A stretch of 64,000 bases of DNA from Megasphaera sp. AM44-1BH (GCF_003467125.1 NZ_QSFA01000008.1:40790-104789); one strand, 5' to 3'. Positions 43,226 to 52,202 are shown, counted from the stretch's first letter. Notes: generated from the sequence alone by a model not told the origin. Numbers and translations: made by a program.

Positions 43226-44512
43226 CTACTGCATGCTGTGTTCTTTCTGCACACTGGCAGTCACGTTCGCATCACTGGTAACAATACCATGACGGGTCTT
43301 GTATTTCAGGACCAGCATGATAGCCAGTGCCAGTACGAAACAGCCGGAGAAGAACTGAAGCGTAATAGCATAGCTGTTTGTCGTTTCTTTGATAAGAGAC
43401 AGGACCAGGGGACCGGCGACACCGGCAGCACCCCATGCCGTCAGGATCCGGCCATGGATAGCGCTCAGTTCCCGCGTACCAAAGAGATCGGAAAGATAAG
43501 CCGGCATGCAGGAGAAACCACCACCGTAACAGGTAATGATGAGCAGGACGAGCACCTGGAAACTGAATGCCCCCGTGACCTGGGACAACTGCCAGAATGC
43601 CAGGATTTCAATGGTGAAGAACAGGACATAGGTCATAGACCGGCCGAGATAATCGGAAACCGTAGCCCAGGCAATACGGCCAGCACCGTTCATGAACCCG
43701 ATGATACCAACCATAGAAGCCGCTGCCATCGGCGACATACCGACGACTTCCTGCGCCATAGGAGAGGCAACAGCCAGAAGAGCAATGCCACAGGTAATGT
43801 TAGTGAAGAAGAGCCACCAGATCGTATAGAGCTGCCATGTCTTCATGGCTTTTTTTACGGTAAACTGGGGCATCGAATCAGCATAGACCGGCGTATGACG
43901 GGTTCCGGCTTTACGGAGGGCAGCATCGGAAACGGGCACTTCACCCGGTTTGGGAGGAGCCAGATACAGAGACGATGCCGTCATGATGACCATATACACC
44001 GCACCCAGGATGAGGAAATTGGGAATGAGGCCCAGATGCTGGACCAGGAGCTGCATGACCGGTCCGGCAATCATACTGGCAAATCCAAATCCCATGATAG
44101 CCAGGCCCGTCGCAAATCCCCGGTTGTCAGGGAACCATTTGACCAGGGTAGAAACTGGTGTAATATAACCTGTTCCCAGGCCGATACCGCCGATGACCCC
44201 ATAGAAGAGGTACAACAAAGGCAGGCTGTGGAAATATAATGCCGCAGCTGTACCGAACATGCCGCTGCAGAAAAAGGTCATAGCCAGCAATCCCGACTTG
44301 CGGGGTCCGATTTTCTGGACAAAGCTGCCGAGAAAGCCGGCAGACAGCCCTAAAAACAGAATAGCCAGGGAAAAGGTCCACGTCGTATCTTTGAGGGAAA
44401 ATCCCATAGCCTGCATAATAGGACGGGTAAGGACACTCCAGGCATAGACACTGCCGATGCAGATGTGGATGCCCATAGCAGACAACGCAATAAGCCAACG
44501 GTTCTTTTTCAT
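43226..44512 (-). CDS. MFS transporter, oxalate/formate antiporter (OFA) family
   Basis: The 428-aa protein has twelve membrane helices, starting MKKNRWLIALSAMGIHICIG, typical of the OFA branch (GSVYAWSVLTRPI, then GIGLGTGYITPVSTLVKWFPD, the OFA signature). The second half contains GFMNGAGRIAWATVSDYLGR. ATG 44512 has GGAGAG upstream; earlier in-frame codons fall in the leader hairpin. Substrate may be formate or another small carboxylate. The leader carries a probable ZTP riboswitch, which links it to formyl-folate supply and favours formate. Confidence 0.9.
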   Translation of the reverse strand: MKKNRWLIALSAMGIHICIGSVYAWSVLTRPIMQAMGFSLKDTTWTFSLAILFLGLSAGFLGSFVQKIGPRKSGLLAMTFFCSGMFGTAAALYFHSLPLLYLFYGVIGGIGLGTGYITPVSTLVKWFPDNRGFATGLAIMGFGFASMIAGPVMQLLVQHLGLIPNFLILGAVYMVIMTASSLYLAPPKPGEVPVSDAALRKAGTRHTPVYADSMPQFTVKKAMKTWQLYTIWWLFFTNITCGIALLAVASPMAQEVVGMSPMAAASMVGIIGFMNGAGRIAWATVSDYLGRSMTYVLFFTIEILAFWQLSQVTGAFSFQVLVLLIITCYGGGFSCMPAYLSDLFGTRELSAIHGRILTAWGAAGVAGPLVLSLIKETTNSYAITLQFFSGCFVLALAIMLVLKYKTRHGIVTSDANVTASVQKEHSMQ

Positions 44513-44580
44513 GAATCCATCTCTCCTTTGCGGTCGGCCGGCAAGGAGAGTGCAAAAAAGCACCGGCCGGCTGGCCAAAG
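44513..44580 (-). promoter_or_regulatory. Leader hairpin with possible anti-Shine-Dalgarno loop
   Basis: On the minus strand GCCGGCCGG and CCGGCCG form a stem; the loop holds CTCTCCTT, which is complementary to the ribosome site AAGGAGAG just upstream of the OFA start codon. It is a candidate translational switch for the upstream aptamer. The pairing is visible; function is inferred. Confidence 0.45.
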
Positions 44581-44594
44581 CATATTTTCATATC

Positions 44595-44672
44595 TTTGCC
44601 CAGACGGTCGGCGCTTTTTCTAAGCGACACAGTCCACGTGGTTATTCCACTTTATTCCGTCAGGCCTGCATC
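44595..44672 (-). ncRNA. Probable ZTP (pfl) riboswitch upstream of the OFA transporter
   Basis: The minus-strand leader reads CTGACGGAATAAAGTGGAAT, then AACCACGTGGACTGTGTCGC, a short stem, then GCGCCGACCGTCTGGGC. The ACTGACGG...GTGG-AT-ACCAC helix and the closing CCGACCGYCTGGGC are what I recall as the conserved core of pfl/ZTP RNAs. They bind AICAR ribotides and turn on one-carbon and purine genes. Confidence 0.7.
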
Positions 44673-44695
44673 GCATATTTTCTTGATGTCCTTTC

Positions 44696-44723
44696 ATTAT
44701 AACAGGAAACATCAGTCTGTCAA
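44696..44723 (-). promoter_or_regulatory. Consensus promoter of the OFA transporter leader
   Basis: On the minus strand TTGACA (44723-44718), 16-base spacer, TATAAT (44701-44696). It yields a leader of roughly 180 bases. Confidence 0.85.
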
Positions 44724-44739
44724 TAGGGGAAAACAGGTC

Positions 44740-45783
44740 CTATTTTTCCTTCTGATTTTCCGCAGTAATCTGGGCAGCCTGTTTCTGCTGGGCTGCTATC
44801 TGGGATAAGGTCTGGCCTGCCGGAGCATCGCGCAGGACATAGGCTTCCTCTGCATCGGCCGAAGCATTATACGCATTGGCAGCCTGTGTCACGGCCCGGG
44901 AAGCAGCAACTGCAGCTTTTTCAGCAGCCGTGGCATTCGTCGCAGCAGATACCGGTGCTGCCGGAGCTGCCAGTTGTGCAAAACCATAGGTCAGGAGAGC
45001 CGCCGCATCACCGGCACGGTCGCTGCTGTTGAGGATAGAGGCGACCAGGGTATGACCATTACGCGTAGCCGAGGCAACGAGGCAGGGACCGCCATCGTTA
45101 GTCGCACCAGTTTTGATGCCGTCAGCTCCCGTAAAACCGCTGGTGAGGAATTCGTTTGTCGTTTCGCAGTGTTTCGTACCGCTGTCTGCATAAGGCATGT
45201 CAAAGGAAACGTGATTGACGAGGCCGCGGAAATCGGCTGATTTCATGGCATAGGCCCCGATTTTTGCCAGGTCCCTTGCCGTTGAATAATGGTTTTCATC
45301 AGGAAGTCCGGCAGGATTGGTGAAATGGGTATGGCTGGCACCAATAGCAGCGGCTTTGGCGTTCATGGCCTGGACAAAACTGTCCAGGGACGGCGAAACC
45401 GTAACGGCTGCATCGTATGCCGCATCACAGCCGCCGACCGTCATCATACCCGTCAGGGCATTGCGAAGAGTAACTTTATCGCCGGGATAAATGCCGAGAC
45501 GGCTCACATCGCCTGCCAGCTGCTGGGAAGCATCGGATACGGTCATAACCGTATCGAGTTTTCCCGATTCGACGCCGAGGATACTGGTCATCATCATGGT
45601 CGTACCTCCGGGATACATGCGCTGATCCGCATTTTTGGCATACAGTTCATTGCCTGTCGTAGAATCGATAACACAGGCTGCTTGGGCATCGATCTGCGGT
45701 TCTGCTGCCAGCGCCGACGCACTGAACATGGTAAAGCAGGCTGCCAGTACGACAGCTATAGACGTTTTCAAAGACATAATCAT
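44740..45783 (-). CDS. Exported DacA-family (PBP5-type) protein lacking catalytic residues
   Basis: The 347-aa protein has a signal peptide (cleaved near ALA-AEPQ), then the D-alanyl-D-alanine carboxypeptidase scaffold: HFTNPAGLPDENHYSTARDL and the KTG triad (224-226, DGIKTGAT). The active-site motif SxxK normally PASTTK reads PGGTTM (58-63), so Ser60 is Gly and Lys63 is Met. SxN normally SGND reads GGCD (117-120). It cannot use the usual acyl-enzyme mechanism and is probably a pseudoenzyme that binds peptidoglycan or partners. The C-terminal 80 residues are Ala/Gln-rich and do not show a membrane anchor. Next to rsmG but separate. Confidence 0.85.
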   Translation of the reverse strand: MIMSLKTSIAVVLAACFTMFSASALAAEPQIDAQAACVIDSTTGNELYAKNADQRMYPGGTTMMMTSILGVESGKLDTVMTVSDASQQLAGDVSRLGIYPGDKVTLRNALTGMMTVGGCDAAYDAAVTVSPSLDSFVQAMNAKAAAIGASHTHFTNPAGLPDENHYSTARDLAKIGAYAMKSADFRGLVNHVSFDMPYADSGTKHCETTNEFLTSGFTGADGIKTGATNDGGPCLVASATRNGHTLVASILNSSDRAGDAAALLTYGFAQLAAPAAPVSAATNATAAEKAAVAASRAVTQAANAYNASADAEEAYVLRDAPAGQTLSQIAAQQKQAAQITAENQKEK

Positions 45784-45809
45784 ACACCCTTTCTCCTGAA
45801 GTTTTTATT

Positions 45810-46523
45810 TTATAATGGATGTTTTGCTGCCATTTTAGGTTTGCGCGGGTATCTGGCCGGGCTCGTACCGCTTTTGCGGATATAGAGGACCGCCCGTTTA
45901 TCGGAAAGGCCGGGAAGTGTTACCGGGCGGACTTCTTCCAGCGTTCCTCCCAATATGCGCAGGGCATTGGAAGCTTCTTTGAGTTCTTCCTCATACTGGG
46001 CCCCTTTAAGAGCTATGAACAGGCCATCTTTCCGCACGTAAGGCAATGCCCATTCACAGAGAATGGAAAGGCGGGCTACAGCCCGGCTGGTCACCAGGTC
46101 GAACCGTTCCCGGTATGCTTCCTGATGAGCCATTTCTTCCGCCCGTCCGTGAAGGAATGCTACCTGCCCGAGGCCTGTTTCCAAGCATACGTCGCGTAAG
46201 AAATTCAGCCTCTTCTGCAGGGAATCAAAAAAAGTCACCGTAAGGTCCGGCCGGAAGATGGCCAGGGGAACACCGGGAAAACCGGCACCAGTGCCGAGAT
46301 CCAGCAGGGATGCTCCTTCCGGGAAATACTTCTCATCATAGCAGGACAGGCTGTCAGCAATATGTTTGACCGCCACTTCGCCCGGTTCCGTAATGGCCGT
46401 CAGATTCATGACTTTGTTTGTTTCCAGGAGCATTTCTTCAAACCGGCAGAACTGCTGCACCTGACGTTCTTCCAGTATAAATCCCATGGCTTCCATGGCA
46501 TGGATGAGGTCATTTTGAAACAT
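45810..46523 (-). CDS. rsmG: 16S rRNA (guanine-527-N7)-methyltransferase RsmG (GidB)
   Basis: Methylates G527 of 16S rRNA using S-adenosylmethionine. The 237-aa protein has the SAM loop LLDLGTGAGFPGVPLAIFRP, then FFDSLQKRLNFL and SRAVARLSILCEWALPY, all family text. ATG 46523 follows GGGAGGG and lies inside the end of mnmG (14-base overlap). It is the last gene of the leftward origin operon. Confidence 0.96.
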   Translation of the reverse strand: MFQNDLIHAMEAMGFILEERQVQQFCRFEEMLLETNKVMNLTAITEPGEVAVKHIADSLSCYDEKYFPEGASLLDLGTGAGFPGVPLAIFRPDLTVTFFDSLQKRLNFLRDVCLETGLGQVAFLHGRAEEMAHQEAYRERFDLVTSRAVARLSILCEWALPYVRKDGLFIALKGAQYEEELKEASNALRILGGTLEEVRPVTLPGLSDKRAVLYIRKSGTSPARYPRKPKMAAKHPL

Positions 46524-48396
46524 GGCTGCCCTCCCGCTGATACTGTTCCAGATAAATGAGGAGTGCCGTAATATCTGCCGGAGAGACACCGGAAATACGG
46601 CTGGCCTGTCCCAGAGACCGCGGCCGGATTTCATCGAGCTTCTGCCGTGCTTCACCGGACAGGGTATCGATATCGGCGTACACAATATCATCCGGCATGA
46701 GTTTTTGTTCCAGACGGTTCATTTTTTCTACCTGTTCCATCTGGCGGCCGATATACCCTTCGTACTTAATCATAATTTCGATTTCTTCTTTGACATCAGC
46801 GTCCAGTTCCGGCAGATCAAAGGTCTGGCATAATTTATCATACGTAATGTCCTGGCGGCGCAGCAATTCATACGCTGTAATGCCCGTATGGACCGGAGCT
46901 GTGCCGAGGGCATCCAGTTTTTCAGCCATAGCTTTACTCGGCGTGATGGAAATCGATTTCAAGGCAGCTATGCCATCTGAAATGGCCTTCTTTTTAGCAC
47001 AGAATAAATCATACCGTTCCTGACTGACCAGACCGATATCGTAACCTTTCTGGGTCAGGCGCAAATCGGCATTATCCTGGCGGAGGACGAGGCGGTATTC
47101 ACTGCGGCTGGTCATCATCCGGTATGGTTCCTGTGTGCCCTTCGTGACCAGATCGTCGATGAGTACGCCGATATACGCTTCAGAACGGGTAAGGATAAAG
47201 GCATCTTTTCCCTGAACCTTGCGGGCTGCATTGATACCGGCAATCAGTCCCTGGGCTGCCGCTTCTTCATAGCCACTGGTACCGTTGGACTGGCCGGCGG
47301 AAAACAGGCCGCTCACTTTTTTCGTTTCCAGCGATGGCGTCAGCTGGAGCGGATCCAGGCAGTCATATTCAATGGCATATCCGGGGCGCATGATTTTTAC
47401 ATCTTCCAGGCCGGGAATGGTGCGCAGGAACTCATATTGAACATCGATAGGCATACTGGTACTCATGCCCTGTACGTACATTTCTTCTGTAGACTGTCCT
47501 TCCGGTTCAATAAAGAGCTGATGTCTTTTTTTATCGGCAAAGCGGACAATTTTCGATTCAATAGACGGACAGTACCGGGGACCGATGCCCTGTATGATAC
47601 CATTGCACATAGGTGCCCGGTCGAGGTTATCGCGGATGATTTTATGCGTTTTTTCGTTGGTAAACGTCAGCCAACAGCATTCCTTATTCCGGTTTTTCCT
47701 TTCTGACAGGAACGAAAAGGCGTGGCCGTCCGTATCACCTTCCTGTACGGCCATTTCCTCTGTACGCAGTGTGCGCCGGTCTACCCGGGCCGGTGTCCCT
47801 GTTTTGAAGCGCATCAGTTTCAGTCCGGCTTTTACCAGCGACGCTGATAAATCTTCTGCTGAACGCTGGCCGATAGGACCGCCGGAATAGGTACATTCGC
47901 CGATGATGATCTTACCTTTCAGATACGTCCCTGTAGCCAGGATGACACAGGATGCACGATAGACTTCACCCAGCTCAGTCTGCACGCCCGTCACCCTGCC
48001 GTCTTCCGTAAGGAGGTCGGTAATCATAAGCTGTTTGACATCGAGATGATCCTGATTTTCCAGTGTTTTGGTCATGGTCATCTGATACAATTTTTTATCG
48101 GACTGAGCCCGCAGGGAATACACAGCCGGCCCTTTACCCGTATTGAGCATGCGCATCTGCAGGCACGTCAGGTCTGTATTGATTCCCATCTGGCCGCCCA
48201 GGGCATCGATTTCCCGTACAAGATGGCTCTTGCCCGGCCCGCCTACAGCAGGATTACAGGGCATGAGTGCAATATTATCAAGATTCAGCGTCGCCATCAG
48301 TGTCCTGGCACCCAGACGGGCACTGGCCAGAGCTGCTTCACAGCCGGCATGGCCGGCACCGATGACAATGACGTCATACGTATCTACTACATACAT
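46510..48396 (-). CDS. mnmG: tRNA uridine-34 5-carboxymethylaminomethyl modification enzyme, FAD subunit
   Basis: Works with MnmE to modify U34 in tRNAs. The 628-aa protein begins with the FAD site VIVIGAGHAGCEAALASARLG, then NPAVGGPGKSHLVREIDALG, PRYCPSIESKIVRF and the C-terminal RSLGQASRISGVSPADI. ATG 48396 has AAGGAA five bases upstream. It lies 41 bases after mnmE. Confidence 0.97.
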   Translation of the reverse strand: MYVVDTYDVIVIGAGHAGCEAALASARLGARTLMATLNLDNIALMPCNPAVGGPGKSHLVREIDALGGQMGINTDLTCLQMRMLNTGKGPAVYSLRAQSDKKLYQMTMTKTLENQDHLDVKQLMITDLLTEDGRVTGVQTELGEVYRASCVILATGTYLKGKIIIGECTYSGGPIGQRSAEDLSASLVKAGLKLMRFKTGTPARVDRRTLRTEEMAVQEGDTDGHAFSFLSERKNRNKECCWLTFTNEKTHKIIRDNLDRAPMCNGIIQGIGPRYCPSIESKIVRFADKKRHQLFIEPEGQSTEEMYVQGMSTSMPIDVQYEFLRTIPGLEDVKIMRPGYAIEYDCLDPLQLTPSLETKKVSGLFSAGQSNGTSGYEEAAAQGLIAGINAARKVQGKDAFILTRSEAYIGVLIDDLVTKGTQEPYRMMTSRSEYRLVLRQDNADLRLTQKGYDIGLVSQERYDLFCAKKKAISDGIAALKSISITPSKAMAEKLDALGTAPVHTGITAYELLRRQDITYDKLCQTFDLPELDADVKEEIEIMIKYEGYIGRQMEQVEKMNRLEQKLMPDDIVYADIDTLSGEARQKLDEIRPRSLGQASRISGVSPADITALLIYLEQYQREGSHVSK

Positions 48397-48437
48397 GGAA
48401 ATTCCTTTCCTTTCGCAATACTTTTGCAATCTATTCA

Positions 48438-49817
48438 TTATTTACCCAGACAGAACCGGCTGAATATTTCTTCTACAATATCATCATGAACCGTATCACC
48501 CGTAATCGATCCCAGTGCATCCCATGCCTGGCGGATATCGACGACGGCGCAATCCAGCGGCATCCCATCCTGCAGGGACTGTTGTGCCCGATTAAGAGCC
48601 TCTGCGCTCTGCCGTACCAGTTCGATATGACGGGTATTGGTCAGAAGAGCGCTGGGGCCATCAGTAAAACCGCCTTTCAGCACTTCCTGCAGCAACATGT
48701 CTTTCAGCTCATCCAGGCCTTTTCCTGTACTGGCCGAAATAGGGCAGAGAAGGAAACCATAGGGACTCAGGTCCTTACTTGTTACAACCGGAGGCAGATC
48801 CGTTTTATTGAGGACGACGATGACATTTTTTCCTGCCACCGACTGAAGAATATCTTTGTCTTCCTCTGTAAGAGGACGGGAGCTGTCTATGACGGCCAGG
48901 ATGATATCCGCCCGGTCCAGATACTGGCGGGCCCGGCTGACGCCAATTTTTTCGACCGTGTCATCCGTTTCCCGTATGCCGGCTGTATCGACGAGACATA
49001 CGGGAATCCCCCGCAGAGTGATCCATTCTTCCAGCACATCCCGGGTCGTCCCCGGAACGTCCGTGACAATAGCCCGTTCTTCCTGGAGAAGACGGTTCAG
49101 GAGACTCGATTTGCCGGCATTGGGAGTGCCGGCAATGGCTGCCATGACGCCATCGCGGATCATGCGGCCGCTCTGGGATTCTTCCAGCATATGCTGCAAT
49201 TTTTTCTGCATGCCTTTCAGTGCGCCCGATACGTCGGGAACAGCAATATCTTCCAGATCTTCTTCCGGATAATCAATCATGACTTCCAGCCGTGTTACCA
49301 GTTCTGTCAGTTCGTTACGGGTCTTATTGATGACTTTGGAAAGCCGCCCTTCCAGCTGGCTTACGGCACTGGTCAGTCCGGCCCTGCTTTTAGCCTGGAT
49401 GACATCCATGACGGCTTCAGCCTGAGCCAGATCGATACGGCCATTGACAAAAGCCCGTTCCGTGAATTCACCGGGATTGGCCATGCGGGCGCCACTGCGC
49501 AGTATGAGCTGCAGGATAGATTCCAATGCTTCCCGGCCACCATGACATTGGATTTCCAGGACGTCTTCTGCCGTATATGAATGAGGTCCTTTCATAATAA
49601 GAGCCAGGACTTCATCGATACAGGTCCCATTTTCATCGACAATCGTCCCGTACTGTATGGAGCGGTCCCGGCGCTCTTTCAGAGGAACTTCCGATTTACT
49701 TTTAAATATTTTATCTCCTACGGCATAGGCACCGGGCCCGCTGATACGGACCGCACCGATACCGCTTTCTCCCAGCGGTGTTGTAATTGCCGCAATGGTA
49801 TCTGCCGTATCATACAT
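48438..49817 (-). CDS. mnmE: tRNA modification GTPase MnmE
   Basis: The 459-aa protein has the N-terminal formyl-THF-binding domain (TIAAITTPLGESGIGAVRIS), a helical region, then a G domain with GTPNAGKSSLLNRLLQEERA (G1), DVPGTTRD (G2), DTAGIRETDD (G3) and NKTD (G4), and ends in FCLGK, the conserved Cys-containing tail. The partner mnmG is next. ATG 49817 follows GGAG. Confidence 0.97.
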   Translation of the reverse strand: MYDTADTIAAITTPLGESGIGAVRISGPGAYAVGDKIFKSKSEVPLKERRDRSIQYGTIVDENGTCIDEVLALIMKGPHSYTAEDVLEIQCHGGREALESILQLILRSGARMANPGEFTERAFVNGRIDLAQAEAVMDVIQAKSRAGLTSAVSQLEGRLSKVINKTRNELTELVTRLEVMIDYPEEDLEDIAVPDVSGALKGMQKKLQHMLEESQSGRMIRDGVMAAIAGTPNAGKSSLLNRLLQEERAIVTDVPGTTRDVLEEWITLRGIPVCLVDTAGIRETDDTVEKIGVSRARQYLDRADIILAVIDSSRPLTEEDKDILQSVAGKNVIVVLNKTDLPPVVTSKDLSPYGFLLCPISASTGKGLDELKDMLLQEVLKGGFTDGPSALLTNTRHIELVRQSAEALNRAQQSLQDGMPLDCAVVDIRQAWDALGSITGDTVHDDIVEEIFSRFCLGK

Positions 49818-49946
49818 ATAAACGCTCCTTTCTGACAGAACTATAGGCGGACCGGTCAGATAACAAAAATGGCCAGATACCAGCGGTCCGTGAAAGATTC
49901 ACTAACCAACTGACACTGACCACTGGTCACTTGCTCCGTTATAGCC

Positions 49947-50798
49947 CTATTCTGCGTAATAAATGACGACATGACGATACGGATCCTGACCTTCACTTTC
50001 CGTACGGACATGGTCCGCATCCTGCAGTGCTACATGGATAATTTTCCGTTCATAGCCGTTCATAGGTTCCAGGACGACTCTGTCGCCTTTCTTTTTTACC
50101 CGCCCCGAAAGACGCAGAGCCAGCTGCTTCAGCGTTTCTTCCCGGCGGTGGCGGTAATTTTCAACGTCGAGCATAATGAAATGCCGCGTTTCTTTTCCCT
50201 GATTGGTTGTCAGATTGGTAAGATACTGGAGGGCATCCAGAGTCTGGCCATGTTTGCCAATGAGGATACCGAGATTTTTTCCATGGAGATGAAGAATAAT
50301 TTTATCAGGCTTGATCATTTTTTCAATCACGACCTGCATACCCATATTCTTCAGGACTTCCTGGAGAAATTCCCGTGCTTTGGCAGCCGCTTCTTCGGCT
50401 GTAAAATCTTCTTTCTGATCTGCTGCTTCATCTGCAGGAGAAGCAGCTACGGAATCCTTTGCGCCATCAGCAGGATGATTTATTTCTGATTCTGCCGGAG
50501 CAGAAACCGGTTCTTCCGGACACGGTGGTTCTGCCTCCGCTATCCCGGCTGCATCAGCAGCTTGCTTTTCCGCTTCTTCTGCCTTGCGCACATCTTCCTG
50601 CTGCCGCTGCAGCACGTGTTCTGCTTCTTCTTTTGCAGTCACGCGGACGACAGCGGGCTTGCTGCCAATGCCGAGGAAGCCGCTTTTAGGTTCAGACAGC
50701 ACTTCTACCGTCACTTCATCACGGGTCAGTCCCAGCTGTACCAGGCCGGAACGGACAGCATCTTCAATCGTTTTTCCTGTCGCTTCTACATGATTCAT
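49947..50798 (-). CDS. jag: RNA-binding protein Jag (KhpB)
   Basis: The 283-aa protein has the Jag N-terminal domain (EATGKTIEDAVRSGLVQLGL, SGFLGIGSKPAVVRV), a long acidic Ala/Glu-rich linker (about 75-140), a KH domain with GKNLGILIGKHGQTLDALQY and a C-terminal R3H domain (RHFIMLDVENYRHRREETLK, NGYERKIIH). It binds RNA with KhpA and affects cell division and envelope growth in other Firmicutes. The start ATG overlaps yidC's stop (ATGA). Confidence 0.95.
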   Translation of the reverse strand: MNHVEATGKTIEDAVRSGLVQLGLTRDEVTVEVLSEPKSGFLGIGSKPAVVRVTAKEEAEHVLQRQQEDVRKAEEAEKQAADAAGIAEAEPPCPEEPVSAPAESEINHPADGAKDSVAASPADEAADQKEDFTAEEAAAKAREFLQEVLKNMGMQVVIEKMIKPDKIILHLHGKNLGILIGKHGQTLDALQYLTNLTTNQGKETRHFIMLDVENYRHRREETLKQLALRLSGRVKKKGDRVVLEPMNGYERKIIHVALQDADHVRTESEGQDPYRHVVIYYAE

Positions 50799-51481
50799 GC
50801 GTTAGCAGCTCCTTTCTTTTTGCCGCGGAACATGATGATCTGCTGCAGCCACTGGAATACGTTGGATACAACCCAGTAAATGACCAGGCCACTGGGGAAA
50901 CTGATGCTGATCCAGCCAATGAACAAAGGCATGACAATCTGCATGATTTTCTGCTGTTTTGCCTGGGCTTCGTTCATCGCTACCTGGGCACCGCTCATCT
51001 GTTTCTGGATGGCAAAGGTAGAAATAGCGGAAAGAATAGGCAGAATATACGTAGGATCGGCATCGCCAAGGCTTGGCATCCAGAGAAAGCTCTTATACGC
51101 TTCATCATAAGGATATTCACGCAGTGCGTAGAATATGGAAATAAGGAACGGCATCTGGATGAGAATAGGCAGACAGCCTGAAAAGGGACTGACTTTTTCT
51201 TCCTTATATAATTTCTGCAGGGCCATCTGCATTTTCCGCTGGTCGCCCTTATATTTTTTCTGCAATTCCTTGACTTTTGGCTGAATCTTCTGCATGCCTT
51301 CCATGGAACGGATCTGCTTGGCCGTCAGAGGCGCCAGTATCAGCTTGATAATAACCGTCAGTAAAATAATGGCAATGCCATAACTCGGATACCCGACCAT
51401 ATGGGTAAACTGGTAGCAGTAATCGAGAAAAACGGACATAATGCCAGCCAGCATGTCCATGATTCCGCTAAAAAAACTCAA
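50795..51481 (-). CDS. yidC: Membrane protein insertase YidC/Oxa1 family
   Basis: The 228-aa short YidC type has five membrane helices. Conserved text includes SYGIAIILLTVIIKLILAPL, the KQIRSMEGMQKIQPKVKELQ coiled coil and PFSGCLPILIQMPFLISIFY. No N-terminal Cys-lipoprotein signal is seen. I choose TTG 51481, nine bases after AGGAG; the earlier TTG 51490 overlaps that site. It inserts proteins into the inner membrane with or without Sec. Confidence 0.94.
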   Translation of the reverse strand: MSFFSGIMDMLAGIMSVFLDYCYQFTHMVGYPSYGIAIILLTVIIKLILAPLTAKQIRSMEGMQKIQPKVKELQKKYKGDQRKMQMALQKLYKEEKVSPFSGCLPILIQMPFLISIFYALREYPYDEAYKSFLWMPSLGDADPTYILPILSAISTFAIQKQMSGAQVAMNEAQAKQQKIMQIVMPLFIGWISISFPSGLVIYWVVSNVFQWLQQIIMFRGKKKGAANA

Positions 51482-51549
51482 TACTCTCAACTCCTGTCGA
51501 AGATTAAAAATGAAAAAATCAGACAGCCTTCATTTCATCTGCCTGATAC

Positions 51550-51759
51550 CTAGGGTACAGGATCATATCCGCCTTCATGAAAGGGATGGCATTTTAAAAT
51601 GCGCCTGACTGCTAAATAACTCCCTTTCAGTGCGCCGTACTTCTGCAGTGCTTCAATGGCATAAGCAGAACATGTAGGATAAAAACGGCAGCACGGCAGA
51701 TGCAGCGGAGATATGCACATCTGATAAAAACGTATCATGAAGATGAATAAGGATTTCAT
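51550..51759 (-). CDS. yidD: Membrane protein insertion efficiency factor YidD
   Basis: The 69-aa protein has the family motifs FYQMCISPLHLPCCRFYPTC, SAYAIEALQKYG and a closing HPFHEGGYDPVP. It overlaps the end of rnpA by 4 bases, as usual for the rnpA-yidD-yidC series. Confidence 0.95.
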   Translation of the reverse strand: MKSLFIFMIRFYQMCISPLHLPCCRFYPTCSAYAIEALQKYGALKGSYLAVRRILKCHPFHEGGYDPVP

Positions 51760-52115
51760 TCACATCGCTTCTTCCATACGTTCGCCCGGCGGAACAATTG
51801 CAGAATGCTCCGCTCAGCTTCTTGATATCCAACCTGCTTTAAATAGCCGCGCCCAATCAGTACCAGATCATAGCCGTCTTTCAGCTCGTACTGATGAAGG
51901 CGGTATACTTCCTTCATCAGCCGCCGGCATCGGTTGCGTTCTACGGCACAACCGATTTTTTTTCCGGTTACAAAACCGATACGGGTTGGCTGTTTGGGAG
52001 AACGGGGCAGTACATACAATACGGCCAGGCGGTTGACAACAGATCTGCCATGGCGGTATACGAGCTGGTATTCCCGGTTTTTGCACAGCCTCTTCTCTTT
52101 TTTTAACTCATACAT
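51756..52115 (-). CDS. rnpA: Ribonuclease P protein component
   Basis: The 119-aa basic protein binds RNase P RNA and helps tRNA 5'-end maturation. It shows FVTGKKIGCAVERNRCRRLM, matching the RNR box, and DLVLIGRGYLKQVGYQEAER. It follows rpmH after a hairpin at about 52156-52190. Confidence 0.96.
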   Translation of the reverse strand: MYELKKEKRLCKNREYQLVYRHGRSVVNRLAVLYVLPRSPKQPTRIGFVTGKKIGCAVERNRCRRLMKEVYRLHQYELKDGYDLVLIGRGYLKQVGYQEAERSILQLFRRANVWKKRCE

Positions 52116-52155
52116 CGTATAGTTCCTAAGCTTGTAATTCCTAAAAATGGCAGAA

Positions 52156-52190
52156 GAACAGAAAAATTCCTTACAGGAACTTTTCTGTTC
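52156..52190 (-). terminator. Hairpin between rpmH and rnpA (attenuator-like)
   Basis: GAACAGAAAAATTCC and GGAACTTTTCTGTTC form a stem with one offset. It may lower rnpA expression relative to rpmH or mark RNA processing. Confidence 0.5.
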
Positions 52191-52202
52191 ATCTCGTAAA
52201 AA

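Noticed and set aside
43187..44239. 350-codon plus-strand frame opposite the OFA transporter
   Set aside because: Its translation is polar low-quality sequence with no motifs, while the minus strand has a textbook MFS protein.
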